Origin: SFHK01 sp964554795
GTDB taxonomy: Bacteria > Bacillota > Clostridia > Christensenellales > Aristaeellaceae
DNA: 64,000 nucleotides
Assembly: GCA_964554795.1 (NCBI GenBank)
Contig: CAZKQB010000005.1
Coordinates: forward strand, 32,493-96,492
Reading direction: 5' to 3'
Shown: piece after piece, positions 54,111-62,463 of the stretch
How positions within the stretch are numbered: position 1 is the first letter of the stretch
Layout: each line of letters opens with the position of its first letter
Notes under the pieces: generated by a model
The model's database searches: none
Seen by the model: only the letters and a program-made list of their open reading frames with translations
Told to the model about the DNA's origin: nothing
Position numbers and translations under genes: made by a program

Positions 54111-54533
54111 ATGGCGAGAACGACCTTCGAGCTTGACACGCAACAATACGAGGCTCTGCAGCGTGCGATGCAGAATTATCCCGGCTTAGCTGGGCGTGAG
54201 GTTGACGATGTGCTCCACAACGAGGGCGGTAAACTTATCAATGATGAGATTATACGCCTCTTGCCTGAATCCGGGCGTAAGTGGAGGGGGAAAAAGACTG
54301 CCGCGAAACGAACACAGCCTTTTACGCAGGATAACGGCGGTTTGTCAGTAACGATCAGGTCAAAATCTGCCTATAACTACCTGTATTTCCCGGATGACGG
54401 CACGAACACAAAGCGTCATATCGGTTATAAGGGCAAACCGCGCGAATTCATGATGCACGGCGCGGAGAATAAGACTTCGGAAATCATTGATAGATGCATC
54501 AATAGACTGATTGAAAAATGGGAGAGTGATTAA
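54111..54533 (+). CDS. HK97 gp10-like phage protein
   Basis: 140 residues. An N-terminal helix (YEALQRAMQNYPGLAGREVDDVLHNEGGKLINDEIIRLLP), a basic segment (KWRGKKTAAKRTQPF) and a C-terminal helix (SEIIDRCINRLIEKW) follow the pattern of HK97-gp10/tail-connector proteins. It is placed between the tail-completion-like gene and the major tail protein, the standard order in siphophage tail modules. Confidence 0.7.
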   Translation: MARTTFELDTQQYEALQRAMQNYPGLAGREVDDVLHNEGGKLINDEIIRLLPESGRKWRGKKTAAKRTQPFTQDNGGLSVTIRSKSAYNYLYFPDDGTNTKRHIGYKGKPREFMMHGAENKTSEIIDRCINRLIEKWESD

Positions 54534-54536
54534 AAC

Positions 54537-55127
54537 ATGGCTACCTATTCCAGCGTATTTTCCAAGTATGAACTGCGCAAAATGGGCGTGAAAATCAATG
54601 GTGCTACTGGAACGCCCGCTTACAAGTCTGCCGACTGCGTAGGCACTTTTGAGGAAGAACTTGACGTTAAGGTAGTAACGAAGATGTGCCGTGGCGTACA
54701 GGTCAAGACCCGTCCGCGCGGTGCTGGCACTGGCACTGTAAATGTATCGGCTCATATTCCCTATGACATTTACTGCGCCATGTTTGACATGGACGGTCGC
54801 GACGATCTGAAGGAGGGCGTTCAGGGCTATGGTCAGAACAACTTCCATAAGGAGTTTTCTATCGTCGCAGATGTGTACGATGAGGATGATAACGAACTTC
54901 TGCTTGCTTATCCGCGCTGCATCATCCAGACTGGTCCGAACACCAACATTGAAAATGGCGCAGAAGAAGTTGCGGAAATTGAAGTAGAAATTTCCCTCAT
55001 GCCTGACGAATACGGCTATTGCCGTTACGAAGCAGTTGTATCCTCTCTGGCTTCTGGCACTATCACGGCTGCAAATTGGTTGAGCAGCTTCACGCCCGAA
55101 ATGGTCCACGAAGCAGTCGAAGCCTAA
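54537..55127 (+). CDS. phage major tail protein-like
   Basis: 196 residues, beta-rich. VGTFEEELDVKVVTKMCRGVQVKTRPRGAGTGTVNVSAHIPYDIY followed by KEFSIVADVYDEDDNELLLAYPRCII is the type of major tail tube protein found in Firmicute siphophages (phi13-like). It normally polymerises into the tail tube. It is followed by a GC-rich hairpin, as often seen after this gene. Length is normal, so this gene looks intact. Confidence 0.7.
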   Translation: MATYSSVFSKYELRKMGVKINGATGTPAYKSADCVGTFEEELDVKVVTKMCRGVQVKTRPRGAGTGTVNVSAHIPYDIYCAMFDMDGRDDLKEGVQGYGQNNFHKEFSIVADVYDEDDNELLLAYPRCIIQTGPNTNIENGAEEVAEIEVEISLMPDEYGYCRYEAVVSSLASGTITAANWLSSFTPEMVHEAVEA

Positions 55128-55135
55128 ATAACAGT

Positions 55136-55156
55136 AGCCCCGCCTTGTGCGGGGCT
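55136..55156 (+). terminator. hairpin after major tail gene
   Basis: AGCCCCGC (55136-55143) pairs with GCGGGGCT (55149-55156), loop CTTGT, followed by GTTCTTCT. It would reduce transcription beyond the major tail gene. Confidence 0.7.
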
Positions 55157-55180
55157 GTTCTTCTAATTGGAGGTATGAAA

Positions 55181-55551
55181 CGTTCACGGAAATCGTTCGG
55201 AATATCCTGCAGATGGAAGCCGATGGAACCACGATGCTTTTCCAGACGATCAACGATGCGATTCAGCAGGTCGGAGATGCGGAATCTTCCCATTACGCAG
55301 AATTGCTCACCTATATCCGATTCAGTGATGCTGGCATCGAAATCGGTAAACAGGGGAATGCGATTACCATGAAGGTTGACAATGATAGTTTGGACTTCTA
55401 CAACAATGGAACGCGTGTGGCCTACATGTCGGACAACACGCTGTACATTACCGATGGACGCTTCTTGCGGTCCGTGCGAATCGGGAGCTATGGATTCATC
55501 CCAGAGGCGAATGGCTCTGTATCGTTCAAATATCTCGGAGGTGATAGCTGA
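55181..55551 (+). pseudogene. C-terminal fragment of a phage tail/minor structural protein
   Basis: The frame reads ETFTEIVRNILQMEADGTT, then beta-rich IEIGKQGNAITMKVDNDSLDFYNNG and YMSDNTLYITDGRFLRSVRIG, typical of the end of a long tail-tip or minor structural protein. A GGAGGT site (55169-55174) lies just before, but no start codon fits it; the fragment is open upstream without a start. The tape-measure, distal-tail and most of the tail-tip gene should lie between the major tail gene and this fragment, so a deletion junction is inferred at about 55175-55185. Its stop overlaps the next start. Confidence 0.7.
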
Positions 55552-57563
55552 TGGCATCGAGCGGCAGCTTTCAGAATGTGTTCAAGACTGGCTATGCGCT
55601 GCGGGTAGAGTGGTCTATCAATTCGCAGAGTATCGCGAACAATACGTCAAACGTGACGGTTACTGCCTATCTTGTTTCGTTAGGCAGTTCGTACACCATT
55701 GTGTCGAACTACTCAAAGAATGTAACGCTGCTTATTGACGGAACAACCTACAAAGGCACGATCAGCACAGGTGCTCTGTCAGGGAATCAGAAGAGAAGCA
55801 TCCTGACAAAGACAGTGACCATCACGCATGGCGTGGATGGCAAAAAGTCTATCTCTCTTAGAGCTTCTATAGGGCTGCAAGCAACTCTTTCCGGAACATA
55901 TATCAATACGGCATATGCCCCTGCAAGCGGCACGCAAACCGCTGAATTGGACACTATAAACCGCGTTACCGCGCCTACGACAAGCGGAACGCTTAACGTA
56001 GGGAGCACGATAACGATCAATACTCCGCGTTCTGCCAGTGCGTTCACGCACACACTGCAATACAGTCTGAACAACTCAAGCTGGACGAATATAGCAACTG
56101 ACGTGGCTACATCTGCTACGTGGAAACTACCAGATGCGCTTGCAACCGCAAAAACGGGCGTGACCAGCAGCACGGTATACATAAGATGTATAACCTACAA
56201 CGGTAGCGCAAATCTCGGGAATAAAACAATAACGCGAACTTATTACATAACGGCAGCTTATGCATCCCCAAGCGTCGCCCTGAGCGCGTCGCAAGCGAAT
56301 GCTGCAAATATATCAAGCTACATTCGCGGGAAATCTAAGGCCACGCTGAAAGCCACAGCAACGTTCAAATACGGAGCGTCTGCCGCCAAGTATGTAATCA
56401 AATATGGCGGAGAAACGAAAACGATCACGTCCACAGCATCCAGCGCAAGCGTGACCTTTACGTTGCCAAGCAATGCGGCGGCATCGTATGCGTATAGTGT
56501 AACGTTGACGGATTCGCGCGGCTTTACAGCATCGAAAAGCGGAACGATTACTACTGTGGCGTATACCGCTCCCGTGGTAAATTCTCTGGACATTGTTCGT
56601 GGCGACTATGACGGCACAACCTTCACGGAAGCATCTAAAGGAAACAGTCTGCGAATCGTCGCTTCTGGCACGATTACAAGTTTGTCTAATGCGAACGCGA
56701 AGAATTACAAGATTGAATATAGGCTCAGTAATTCTACTAACTATACGACACTGTTTGATACAAAAACAGCATCTGCCTATTCGGTTGCTGTTACGGATTA
56801 CACTGATGCTATATTCAGCGAAAATGCTTCTTATGTTCTGAGATTTACTTTGTCGGATAGTTTTGAATCGGTTTCCGTGATTTTTGATGTTCCATCTCAG
56901 AAGGTTTTGCTGAACTTTTCGGCGAACGGCAAGGCTATCGCAATCGGCGGCATCGCAAGTGTAGACGACGCGTTGGAAATCATGCTGGAATCATACATGA
57001 CTGGCGGCATAAAGCCGATGCAACTCGCGAATGGAACAGACTTTGATGAGATTGTCAAGGCTGGGCTGTATATCGGCAATGCGGCAAGTGGTGAATACGT
57101 CAATACGCCTATGACTACTGGCACGTTTATTCTTGAGGTGTCAAGCGCTGGCAGCGCGGGGCAGCTTATGCAACGCTACTCCTATTGCAGTAAAAACACA
57201 TATAGGGCATATGTGAGGTTCTATTATTCTAACGCATGGGGCGAGTGGCAACCGACCGAAGGCTTTACGGCGTTTGAAACCAGCGGTTATTCTGGGCGTG
57301 TTCGGTTCGCGAACGGTCTGATGATGCAGTGGGGGCGCGTATCTGTTGCACCAGACACAGCCAACGTGACGAAGAGCGTTGATATAACCTATCCCATCGA
57401 GTTTGTTCACGCGCCTGTCGTACAAGCTCACGCACATACGAGCGCTCCACAATTGGTTGATGTTTCTATCAGTGTGGGCGGCGTTAGCGGTGCAACGATT
57501 TTCTTGACACGAACAAATACTACGGCAACTTGGGTATCGTGGGTAGCTGTCGGAAAGGGGTGA
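55551..57563 (+). CDS. phage tail protein, DUF859-like
   Basis: 670 residues, Ser/Thr-rich and beta-rich with several immunoglobulin-like stretches. NVFKTGYALRVEWSINSQSIANNTSNVTVTAYL at the start and LRFTLSDSFESVSVIFDVPSQKVLLNFSANGKAIAIGGIASVDDALEI in the centre are typical of the siphophage DUF859 group. The C-terminus (VRFANGLMMQWGRVSV ... YPIEFVHAPVVQAHAH) is a gp53/H-type tail-fibre tip. It probably binds the host surface. Overlaps the preceding stop (TGATG). Confidence 0.75.
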   Translation: MASSGSFQNVFKTGYALRVEWSINSQSIANNTSNVTVTAYLVSLGSSYTIVSNYSKNVTLLIDGTTYKGTISTGALSGNQKRSILTKTVTITHGVDGKKSISLRASIGLQATLSGTYINTAYAPASGTQTAELDTINRVTAPTTSGTLNVGSTITINTPRSASAFTHTLQYSLNNSSWTNIATDVATSATWKLPDALATAKTGVTSSTVYIRCITYNGSANLGNKTITRTYYITAAYASPSVALSASQANAANISSYIRGKSKATLKATATFKYGASAAKYVIKYGGETKTITSTASSASVTFTLPSNAAASYAYSVTLTDSRGFTASKSGTITTVAYTAPVVNSLDIVRGDYDGTTFTEASKGNSLRIVASGTITSLSNANAKNYKIEYRLSNSTNYTTLFDTKTASAYSVAVTDYTDAIFSENASYVLRFTLSDSFESVSVIFDVPSQKVLLNFSANGKAIAIGGIASVDDALEIMLESYMTGGIKPMQLANGTDFDEIVKAGLYIGNAASGEYVNTPMTTGTFILEVSSAGSAGQLMQRYSYCSKNTYRAYVRFYYSNAWGEWQPTEGFTAFETSGYSGRVRFANGLMMQWGRVSVAPDTANVTKSVDITYPIEFVHAPVVQAHAHTSAPQLVDVSISVGGVSGATIFLTRTNTTATWVSWVAVGKG

Positions 57564-57567
57564 GAAC

Positions 57568-58317
57568 ATGCGATTGAAATTTGATGACGCGGGTTATGTG
57601 TGTTGTGTGCTATATGGATGCGCTACGGATGGCTGTGCTGAATACGCAGGTACTGTTCCTTCAGAACCAGAAGAATACTCAGATATTGATGATTGGGCAG
57701 ATCGTGCGCAGGTGCAAGCCTACAAGCTGAACACGAGCGGGAATCTGATTTACGATGCAGAAAAAGCCGCGACGTTGCCTAACGAGCATGATGTGGCGCC
57801 ATATACGGACGAACAGCTTGAGGCATTGGGCATTACTGCGGCAATCAATAAGATGGTCGATGTGATATACCCGGTCGGCTCGATCTACATATCTGTCAAT
57901 TCGACCTCTCCAGCGACCTTGTTTGGCGGCACGTGGGAACGCATCGAGGATAAGTTCCTGCTTGCGTCTGGCAGCGCCTATAGTCCCGGAAGTACAGGCG
58001 GACAAGCGTCCCATGCCCACACGTCTCCAGTGGGCTATAACAGTTCCAATAAGTTGCTGGGCGTATCCTACGTAAAAGGCTCGGAGACGCATCAGGTCAA
58101 TGGTGCTTATGCTGCCACGTCCGAAACAGTTACGACGGGAACGGGAAGTTATTCGTGGCGGTTACCAAAGACGGATGCTCAATCGAATTTACCGCCGTAT
58201 TTGGCAGTCTATGTTTGGCAACGTGTATCCGATGCACGCTATGCCGGCCTGATCGATGCGGATGGAAAAGTGTTTACAGATGCAAATGGAAAACAATTTA
58301 TGGTGGAGGTGCAGTAA
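57568..58317 (+). CDS. phage baseplate/fibre-tip-like protein
   Basis: 249 residues. The block VDVIYPVGSIYISVNSTSPATLFGGTWERIEDKFLLASG, then GGQASHAHTSP and NLPPYLAVYVWQRV, is the common C-terminal module of phage baseplate and short tail-fibre proteins, including T4 gp10-like domains. ATG follows AAGGGGTG. The next gene begins right after its stop codon. Confidence 0.75.
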   Translation: MRLKFDDAGYVCCVLYGCATDGCAEYAGTVPSEPEEYSDIDDWADRAQVQAYKLNTSGNLIYDAEKAATLPNEHDVAPYTDEQLEALGITAAINKMVDVIYPVGSIYISVNSTSPATLFGGTWERIEDKFLLASGSAYSPGSTGGQASHAHTSPVGYNSSNKLLGVSYVKGSETHQVNGAYAATSETVTTGTGSYSWRLPKTDAQSNLPPYLAVYVWQRVSDARYAGLIDADGKVFTDANGKQFMVEVQ

Positions 58318-59454
58318 ATGGCTGACTATAATTCTACACATACGGGAGCAGAGATTGATGCGGCTGTAACCATAGCCAACACTCTTGCGCCATGGGCCAA
58401 GACGAGCAGCAAGCCCACATACACGGCACAGGAAGTAGGCGCATTGCCCAGCGATACGCCCATACCTGACGAATACGAACTACCCCAAGCAAGCGCAACC
58501 GCTCTTGGCGGCGTGAAGGCAGACACAGCGACGGAGGCAGACACTCAGGCAGTTCGCATAGGCGCAGACGGGAAACTTTACATTGCGCCCGGAGCTGGCG
58601 TTTCAGTCACCTCCGCGTCTATCGACGCATCTGGGCACTTGATCGTCGGGCTATCCAACGATACTACCATCGATGCGGGTCTTGTCAAAGGCGAGGACGG
58701 CATCAGCCCGACCGCGACGGTGACCAAAGATGGCTCCAATGCGACCATCACGATCACGGATAAGAACGGCACTACGTCGGCGGTTATTTCTGATGGTTCC
58801 GGTAGTTCTGGCGGTAGCGGACAGGATGGATACAGTCCGATTGCATCCGTCACGAAATCGGGCAAGGTTGCTACCATCACTATCACGGATAAGACTGGCA
58901 CGACGACCGCAACGGTCTCTGACGGAAATGATGGAGAACCCGGTGCAAAAGGCGACACGGGCGCGACCGGTGCAGCGGGGCAGGACGGCGCAACCTTTAC
59001 TCCAGCCGTGGATGAGGATGGCAATTTGTCGTGGACGAATGATGGCGGGCTGAGCAATCCAGCGACAGTGAACATCAAAGGTCCCGCAGGCGCGGCGGCG
59101 GTTACGAGTGATTCTGGGTGGCAACTGCTGACGCTGGAAAGTGAGATTAACGTCCATGAGTCCACGTTTGCCATTACTCCGCAATACCGCAAGATTGGCA
59201 ACCATGTATTTGTTAAGGGACATATTAACTGTGCTGTCCCGTCTGGGGGAAGATTGATTGCGGTGCTCCCGGAGGGTTTCCGTCCTCCGTCCGGCACGCA
59301 TTATGACATCGCCGAATGCGCTGGTAGCAGGGTGGCGCGTATTTACGCAGACTCAGCCGGGAATCTGAAGTGCGAGTGGGTTTACACAATCGGCGGAAGC
59401 GCGTACACGTCGGCACTGTGGATTCAGATCGATATAGACTATCTTGTGGATTGA
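58318..59454 (+). CDS. phage tail fibre with collagen-like segments
   Basis: 378 residues. The N-terminal HTGAEIDAAVTIANTLAPWAKTSSKPTYTAQEVGALP is a fibre attachment module. Two related VxKxGxxATITITDKxGTTxA repeats and collagen-like GxY stretches (DGEPGAKGDTGATGAAGQDGA) form the shaft. The C-terminal beta domain (YRKIGNHVFVKGHINCAVPSGGRLIAVLPEGFRPPSGTHY) is a likely receptor-binding tip. Its start touches the upstream stop (TAAATG). Confidence 0.75.
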   Translation: MADYNSTHTGAEIDAAVTIANTLAPWAKTSSKPTYTAQEVGALPSDTPIPDEYELPQASATALGGVKADTATEADTQAVRIGADGKLYIAPGAGVSVTSASIDASGHLIVGLSNDTTIDAGLVKGEDGISPTATVTKDGSNATITITDKNGTTSAVISDGSGSSGGSGQDGYSPIASVTKSGKVATITITDKTGTTTATVSDGNDGEPGAKGDTGATGAAGQDGATFTPAVDEDGNLSWTNDGGLSNPATVNIKGPAGAAAVTSDSGWQLLTLESEINVHESTFAITPQYRKIGNHVFVKGHINCAVPSGGRLIAVLPEGFRPPSGTHYDIAECAGSRVARIYADSAGNLKCEWVYTIGGSAYTSALWIQIDIDYLVD

Positions 59455-59469
59455 ATGGAGGAATGAGAA

Positions 59470-60399
59470 ATGGCGGTAAAAATAGGCTCCGCACGAATCG
59501 ACGAAAACGGCAAGACGCATGGCGGCAGGGCGGGGGACCAGACCGGTAAGGAGGTTAGCACCCAAGCGTGGTATAAGCACAAAAAGGGCTGGCGCGTGCT
59601 GAGGTGCAAGGACGCGGGCAAGGCGGAGGCTATCGCGCGCGCGATGGAGTCCGCGTGCGATAACGCGTGCGTTGGCTACGACCAGTACCAGAGGGACACG
59701 CTGTATACTGCCGCAAAGGATGTAGGCTTTGACCCGGGTCGCGTTACAACGCCCTGCGAGACGGACTGCTCGGCGCTGGTGCGCGTGTGCTGCGCGTACG
59801 CGGGCATCACGGTTGGGAATTTCCGCACCACCAACGAGGCGCGGGTGCTGCTTGCGACCGGCGAATTTACGGAGCTGACCGGCAGCAAGTACACCGACCA
59901 GAGCGCGTACCTGCGCCGCGGCGACATCCTCGTCACGCGCACGCAGGGGCACACGGTCATCGTGCTCTCAAACGGCTCGAAGGTGGAGGCGTCCGACGCA
60001 GCATCTATCGGCGAGCGCGTCCTTAGGAATGGCATGACAGGCGAGGACGTGAAGCAGCTGCAGAGCAACCTCATCAGTCTTGGCTATGAGCTTGGCAGAT
60101 GGGGTGCTGACGGCGATTTCGGCGACGCAACCGAACTGGCGCTTGAAGAGTTCCAGAAGGACAACGCGCTTGAAGTTGATGGCGAATATGGCTCGAAGAG
60201 CCATGAAGCAATGGTCAAGGCTCTGGCCGAACTGAACAAGCCTTTGGACTCCCCGCGCTATGTCAAGATCGTCGGCGGTAACTGCTGGGCGCGTACTGCA
60301 AACAATACCAGTGCTGAAAAGCTGGGCGTTGCCAAAGAGGGTGAGCGGTACGAATATGGCGGCATGACACTTGATAATGGATGGCATCTGATTAACTAA
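59470..60399 (+). CDS. prophage endolysin with PG-binding domain
   Basis: 309 residues without a signal peptide. The N-terminal domain (MAVKIGSARIDENGKTHGG ... TPCETDCSALVRVCCAYAG ... LRRGDILVTRTQGHTVIVL) has the cysteine-histidine pair of an NlpC/P60-like amidase. A peptidoglycan-binding-1 repeat (LQSNLISLGYELGRWGADGDFGDATELALEEFQKDN) and a short C-terminal beta tail (WARTANNTSAEKLGV ... YEYGGMTLDNGWHLIN) follow. It is nearly collinear with the gene at 47980-48927. Its stop codon lies inside the attR phage arm. No holin gene accompanies it. Confidence 0.88.
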   Translation: MAVKIGSARIDENGKTHGGRAGDQTGKEVSTQAWYKHKKGWRVLRCKDAGKAEAIARAMESACDNACVGYDQYQRDTLYTAAKDVGFDPGRVTTPCETDCSALVRVCCAYAGITVGNFRTTNEARVLLATGEFTELTGSKYTDQSAYLRRGDILVTRTQGHTVIVLSNGSKVEASDAASIGERVLRNGMTGEDVKQLQSNLISLGYELGRWGADGDFGDATELALEEFQKDNALEVDGEYGSKSHEAMVKALAELNKPLDSPRYVKIVGGNCWARTANNTSAEKLGVAKEGERYEYGGMTLDNGWHLIN

Positions 60400-60739
60400 T
60401 GGGACATACTCTGTCGATACGCCGGATATACCCGGTGCGCACGACGTATGCGCCGCCGTCCTTGCGCTCGTCGGGCACAAAGTAGGTGAACGCTGCCGAC
60501 GGCCGTGCTTCGCGTAGGTCGGCCAGAAAGCGTAGCTTTTCGTTCAGGCGCGCCTTGGCGTCCTCGCTTAATTCTATGCGCCGGTCGGTTTCGCGCGCGG
60601 TTTCACGAATGGCGTCCTCATAGCCGCTCAGTGCTGCGAAGGAGGAAAATTGCGCCGCTCGCCCGGCCATCGTCATCTGCGGGTGGCGGCGGGAGACAGG
60701 ATGCGGATGATTGATGATGTCGTCGTATTTGCCGGTCAT
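60392..60739 (-). pseudogene. N-terminal part of the split yolD-like gene
   Basis: The frame encodes 111 host residues (TMAGRAAQFSSFAALSGYEDAIRETAR, then FTYFVPDERKDGGAYVVRTGYIRRIDRV) typical of YolD-like proteins, then CPIS and a stop read from the phage arm. The C-terminal 41 residues lie at 52823-52951. It begins 4 bases inside the end of the Y-family polymerase gene, the standard partner of yolD. The truncated product lacks the final beta strands, so it may or may not keep its accessory role. Confidence 0.85.
60395..60423. other. attR, right prophage junction
   Basis: Phage arm ACTAATGGGAC 60395-60405, core ATAC 60406-60409, host arm 60410-60423. Joined to the left phage arm across the core it gives an attP with 11-bp perfect inverted arms. 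Confidence 0.82.
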
Positions 60740-62244
60740 GCCTTATGCCCTCCGAGCTGTCCATTGCGTTCCTGGGCGGTTGCGCAGTCCATCAGATCCA
60801 GTCCCTTCAGAATGGCGTTTTTGCCGAATTTCTTTTTGATTTCAAGAATGGTGCGCTGCCGCTTTGTTTCTCTTGCCAGAACGCGGTCCTCCTCGGCGCG
60901 CCTTTTGTCGCGCGCTTCGTAATCGGTAAACATGTCTAGCTGCTCCTCCTGCTCTGCGGGATGCGCTGCCTCGGCTTCATCGACTATGTTCGCGGCAGCG
61001 ATGGAAAGCCGGCGCACCATCAGACGCGGATCGGCAATGGAGGTAAACAGCTTTGCCGCTGCGTCAGTGATCAACCGTGAGGATGAGGTTTTCCGGGACA
61101 GCCGCGCGGAACCGTGCGCAGGTTTGGGTGCGCGGCGACCGTAGCGGTCGTTTTTGACTTCGCCGCCATAGGCGCCGCGTATGTTGGCAGATGAGACGTT
61201 TGAAACGTCAAAACCAACGTCCAACACGATCATATCGGTTACCATGTGTTTATCCACCAGCTGCAGAGCCAGTGCATCGGCCATTTCTTTGACAACCAGA
61301 AGCGTCTGCTCGAAGGTGTACGGGCAGGTAAGCACCTGCCCGGAGCCAATGCTGCTGTTTTCGGGCTTATAGGCTTTGATATCGGCGATGGAGCAGGGCT
61401 CCCAACCCCATGCATGATCGATGAGCAGCTCGGCGTTTACGCCGAACAGGTCGTAGAGCACGTCCTCGTTCAAAAGGGACTGTCGCGCAACGTCGCCCAT
61501 CGTATAGAGACCACAGGCCTCCAGACGCCGGGCGTAGCCGGGACCGACGCGCCAGAAGTCCGTGAGCGGGCGGTGATTCCACAGAAGCTGCCGGTAGCGC
61601 ATTTCGTCTAGCTCGGAAATGCGCACGCCGTTTTCATCCGGCGCAATGTGTTTAGAACCAATATCCAATGCGATTTTGCTGAGGTACAGGTTCGGGCCGA
61701 TGCCTGCTGTGGCTGTGATGCCGGTCGAGCGGAGCACGTCCAGAATCAGCTGCATGGCGAAGGCACGCGCAGACAGGCCGGACGCTGCGAGGTATTCTGT
61801 GGCGTCGATAAATACCTCGTCGATGGAATACACGTGAATATCCTTTGGACTCACATATTTGATATAGATGCTGTAAATGCGCGTGCTGTATTCCACATAG
61901 CGCGCCATTTGCGGGGGCGCAACCAAATAGGAGAGCTTCCGCGAGGGATCAGCCTTTACCTCGGAGGAAAGGCAGGATTCCCCGATGAAGGCATGGCTGG
62001 GCGCGGCAGACAGACGGCTGGCGTTGATTGCATTCACGCGCTGAATCACCTCGAACAGCCGCGGACGGCCCGGCACGCCCCACGCCTTCAGCGCCGGCGA
62101 AACGGCTAAACAGATGGTCTTTTCGGTGCGGCTTTCATCTGCAACAACCAGATGGACGTTCATGGGATCTAGTCCGCGCAGTACGCATTCGACCGACGCG
62201 AAAAAGGACTTGAGATCAATGGCTACATAGGTGCTCTCGCTCAT
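60736..62244 (-). CDS. Y-family DNA polymerase (UmuC/DinB-like)
   Basis: 502 residues. The YVAIDLKSFFASVEC motif holds the first catalytic aspartate; DIHVYSIDEVFIDATEYL holds the SIDE pair. A thumb-like helix-hairpin-helix (RVGPGYARRLEACGLYTMGDVARQ) and little-finger region follow. EEQLDMF near residue 437 matches a beta-clamp-binding motif. It is of the UvrX/YqjW-type that lacks the short DinB layout and pairs with YolD. It should carry out error-prone bypass synthesis. The ATG is preceded by AGGAGG with a TATAAT at 62274-62279; I see no obvious LexA box between 62245 and 62330. Confidence 0.92.
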   Translation of the reverse strand: MSESTYVAIDLKSFFASVECVLRGLDPMNVHLVVADESRTEKTICLAVSPALKAWGVPGRPRLFEVIQRVNAINASRLSAAPSHAFIGESCLSSEVKADPSRKLSYLVAPPQMARYVEYSTRIYSIYIKYVSPKDIHVYSIDEVFIDATEYLAASGLSARAFAMQLILDVLRSTGITATAGIGPNLYLSKIALDIGSKHIAPDENGVRISELDEMRYRQLLWNHRPLTDFWRVGPGYARRLEACGLYTMGDVARQSLLNEDVLYDLFGVNAELLIDHAWGWEPCSIADIKAYKPENSSIGSGQVLTCPYTFEQTLLVVKEMADALALQLVDKHMVTDMIVLDVGFDVSNVSSANIRGAYGGEVKNDRYGRRAPKPAHGSARLSRKTSSSRLITDAAAKLFTSIADPRLMVRRLSIAAANIVDEAEAAHPAEQEEQLDMFTDYEARDKRRAEEDRVLARETKRQRTILEIKKKFGKNAILKGLDLMDCATAQERNGQLGGHKA

Positions 62245-62463
62245 GCTTCGTCCTCCTCGCTCTTCGTGCTCCTATTATACCCGAAAATGATTTGTTTTGA
62301 AAGCGCGGTTTATCGACGGTCAGAAATAATTAAGGAAGCCTAAGATTTTTTCGGGGCTGATTTTAAGCATTGCAAGCTATAATGATACGCGTAAAAGGCA
62401 AAGGCAATCCGGATGAATGAAAGCTTCGCCTTTGCGGCAAGCTTAATAAAGGAGGTTTTCGAT

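Larger units (their letters stand above)
52948..60409. mobile_element. 7.5-kb prophage remnant inserted in a yolD-like gene
   Basis: Bounded by two copies of the core ATAC (52948-52951 and 60406-60409), each joined to one half of the yolD-like gene. Inside: a serine recombinase lacking its N-terminus (minus strand, at the left end), then plus-strand tail genes, fibres and endolysin. DNA replication, packaging, capsid, tape-measure and holin genes are absent. Codon and base use are visibly less GC-rich than the flanks. Without a catalytic recombinase domain it should not excise by itself. Confidence 0.88.

Noticed and set aside
53718..54146. N-terminal extension of the recombinase frame
   Set aside because: The predicted residues are antisense to the tail-completion-like and gp10-like genes and show no resolvase motif.
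55175..55372. ATG right after GGAGGT at 55175 as a gene start
   Set aside because: It is one base from the ribosome site and the frame is Arg/Ser-rich nonsense overlapping the tail-protein fragment.
62245..62340. LexA/SOS box before the Y-family polymerase
   Set aside because: I looked for GAAC-N4-GTTC-type boxes around the promoter and found none; other SOS motifs cannot be excluded by eye.
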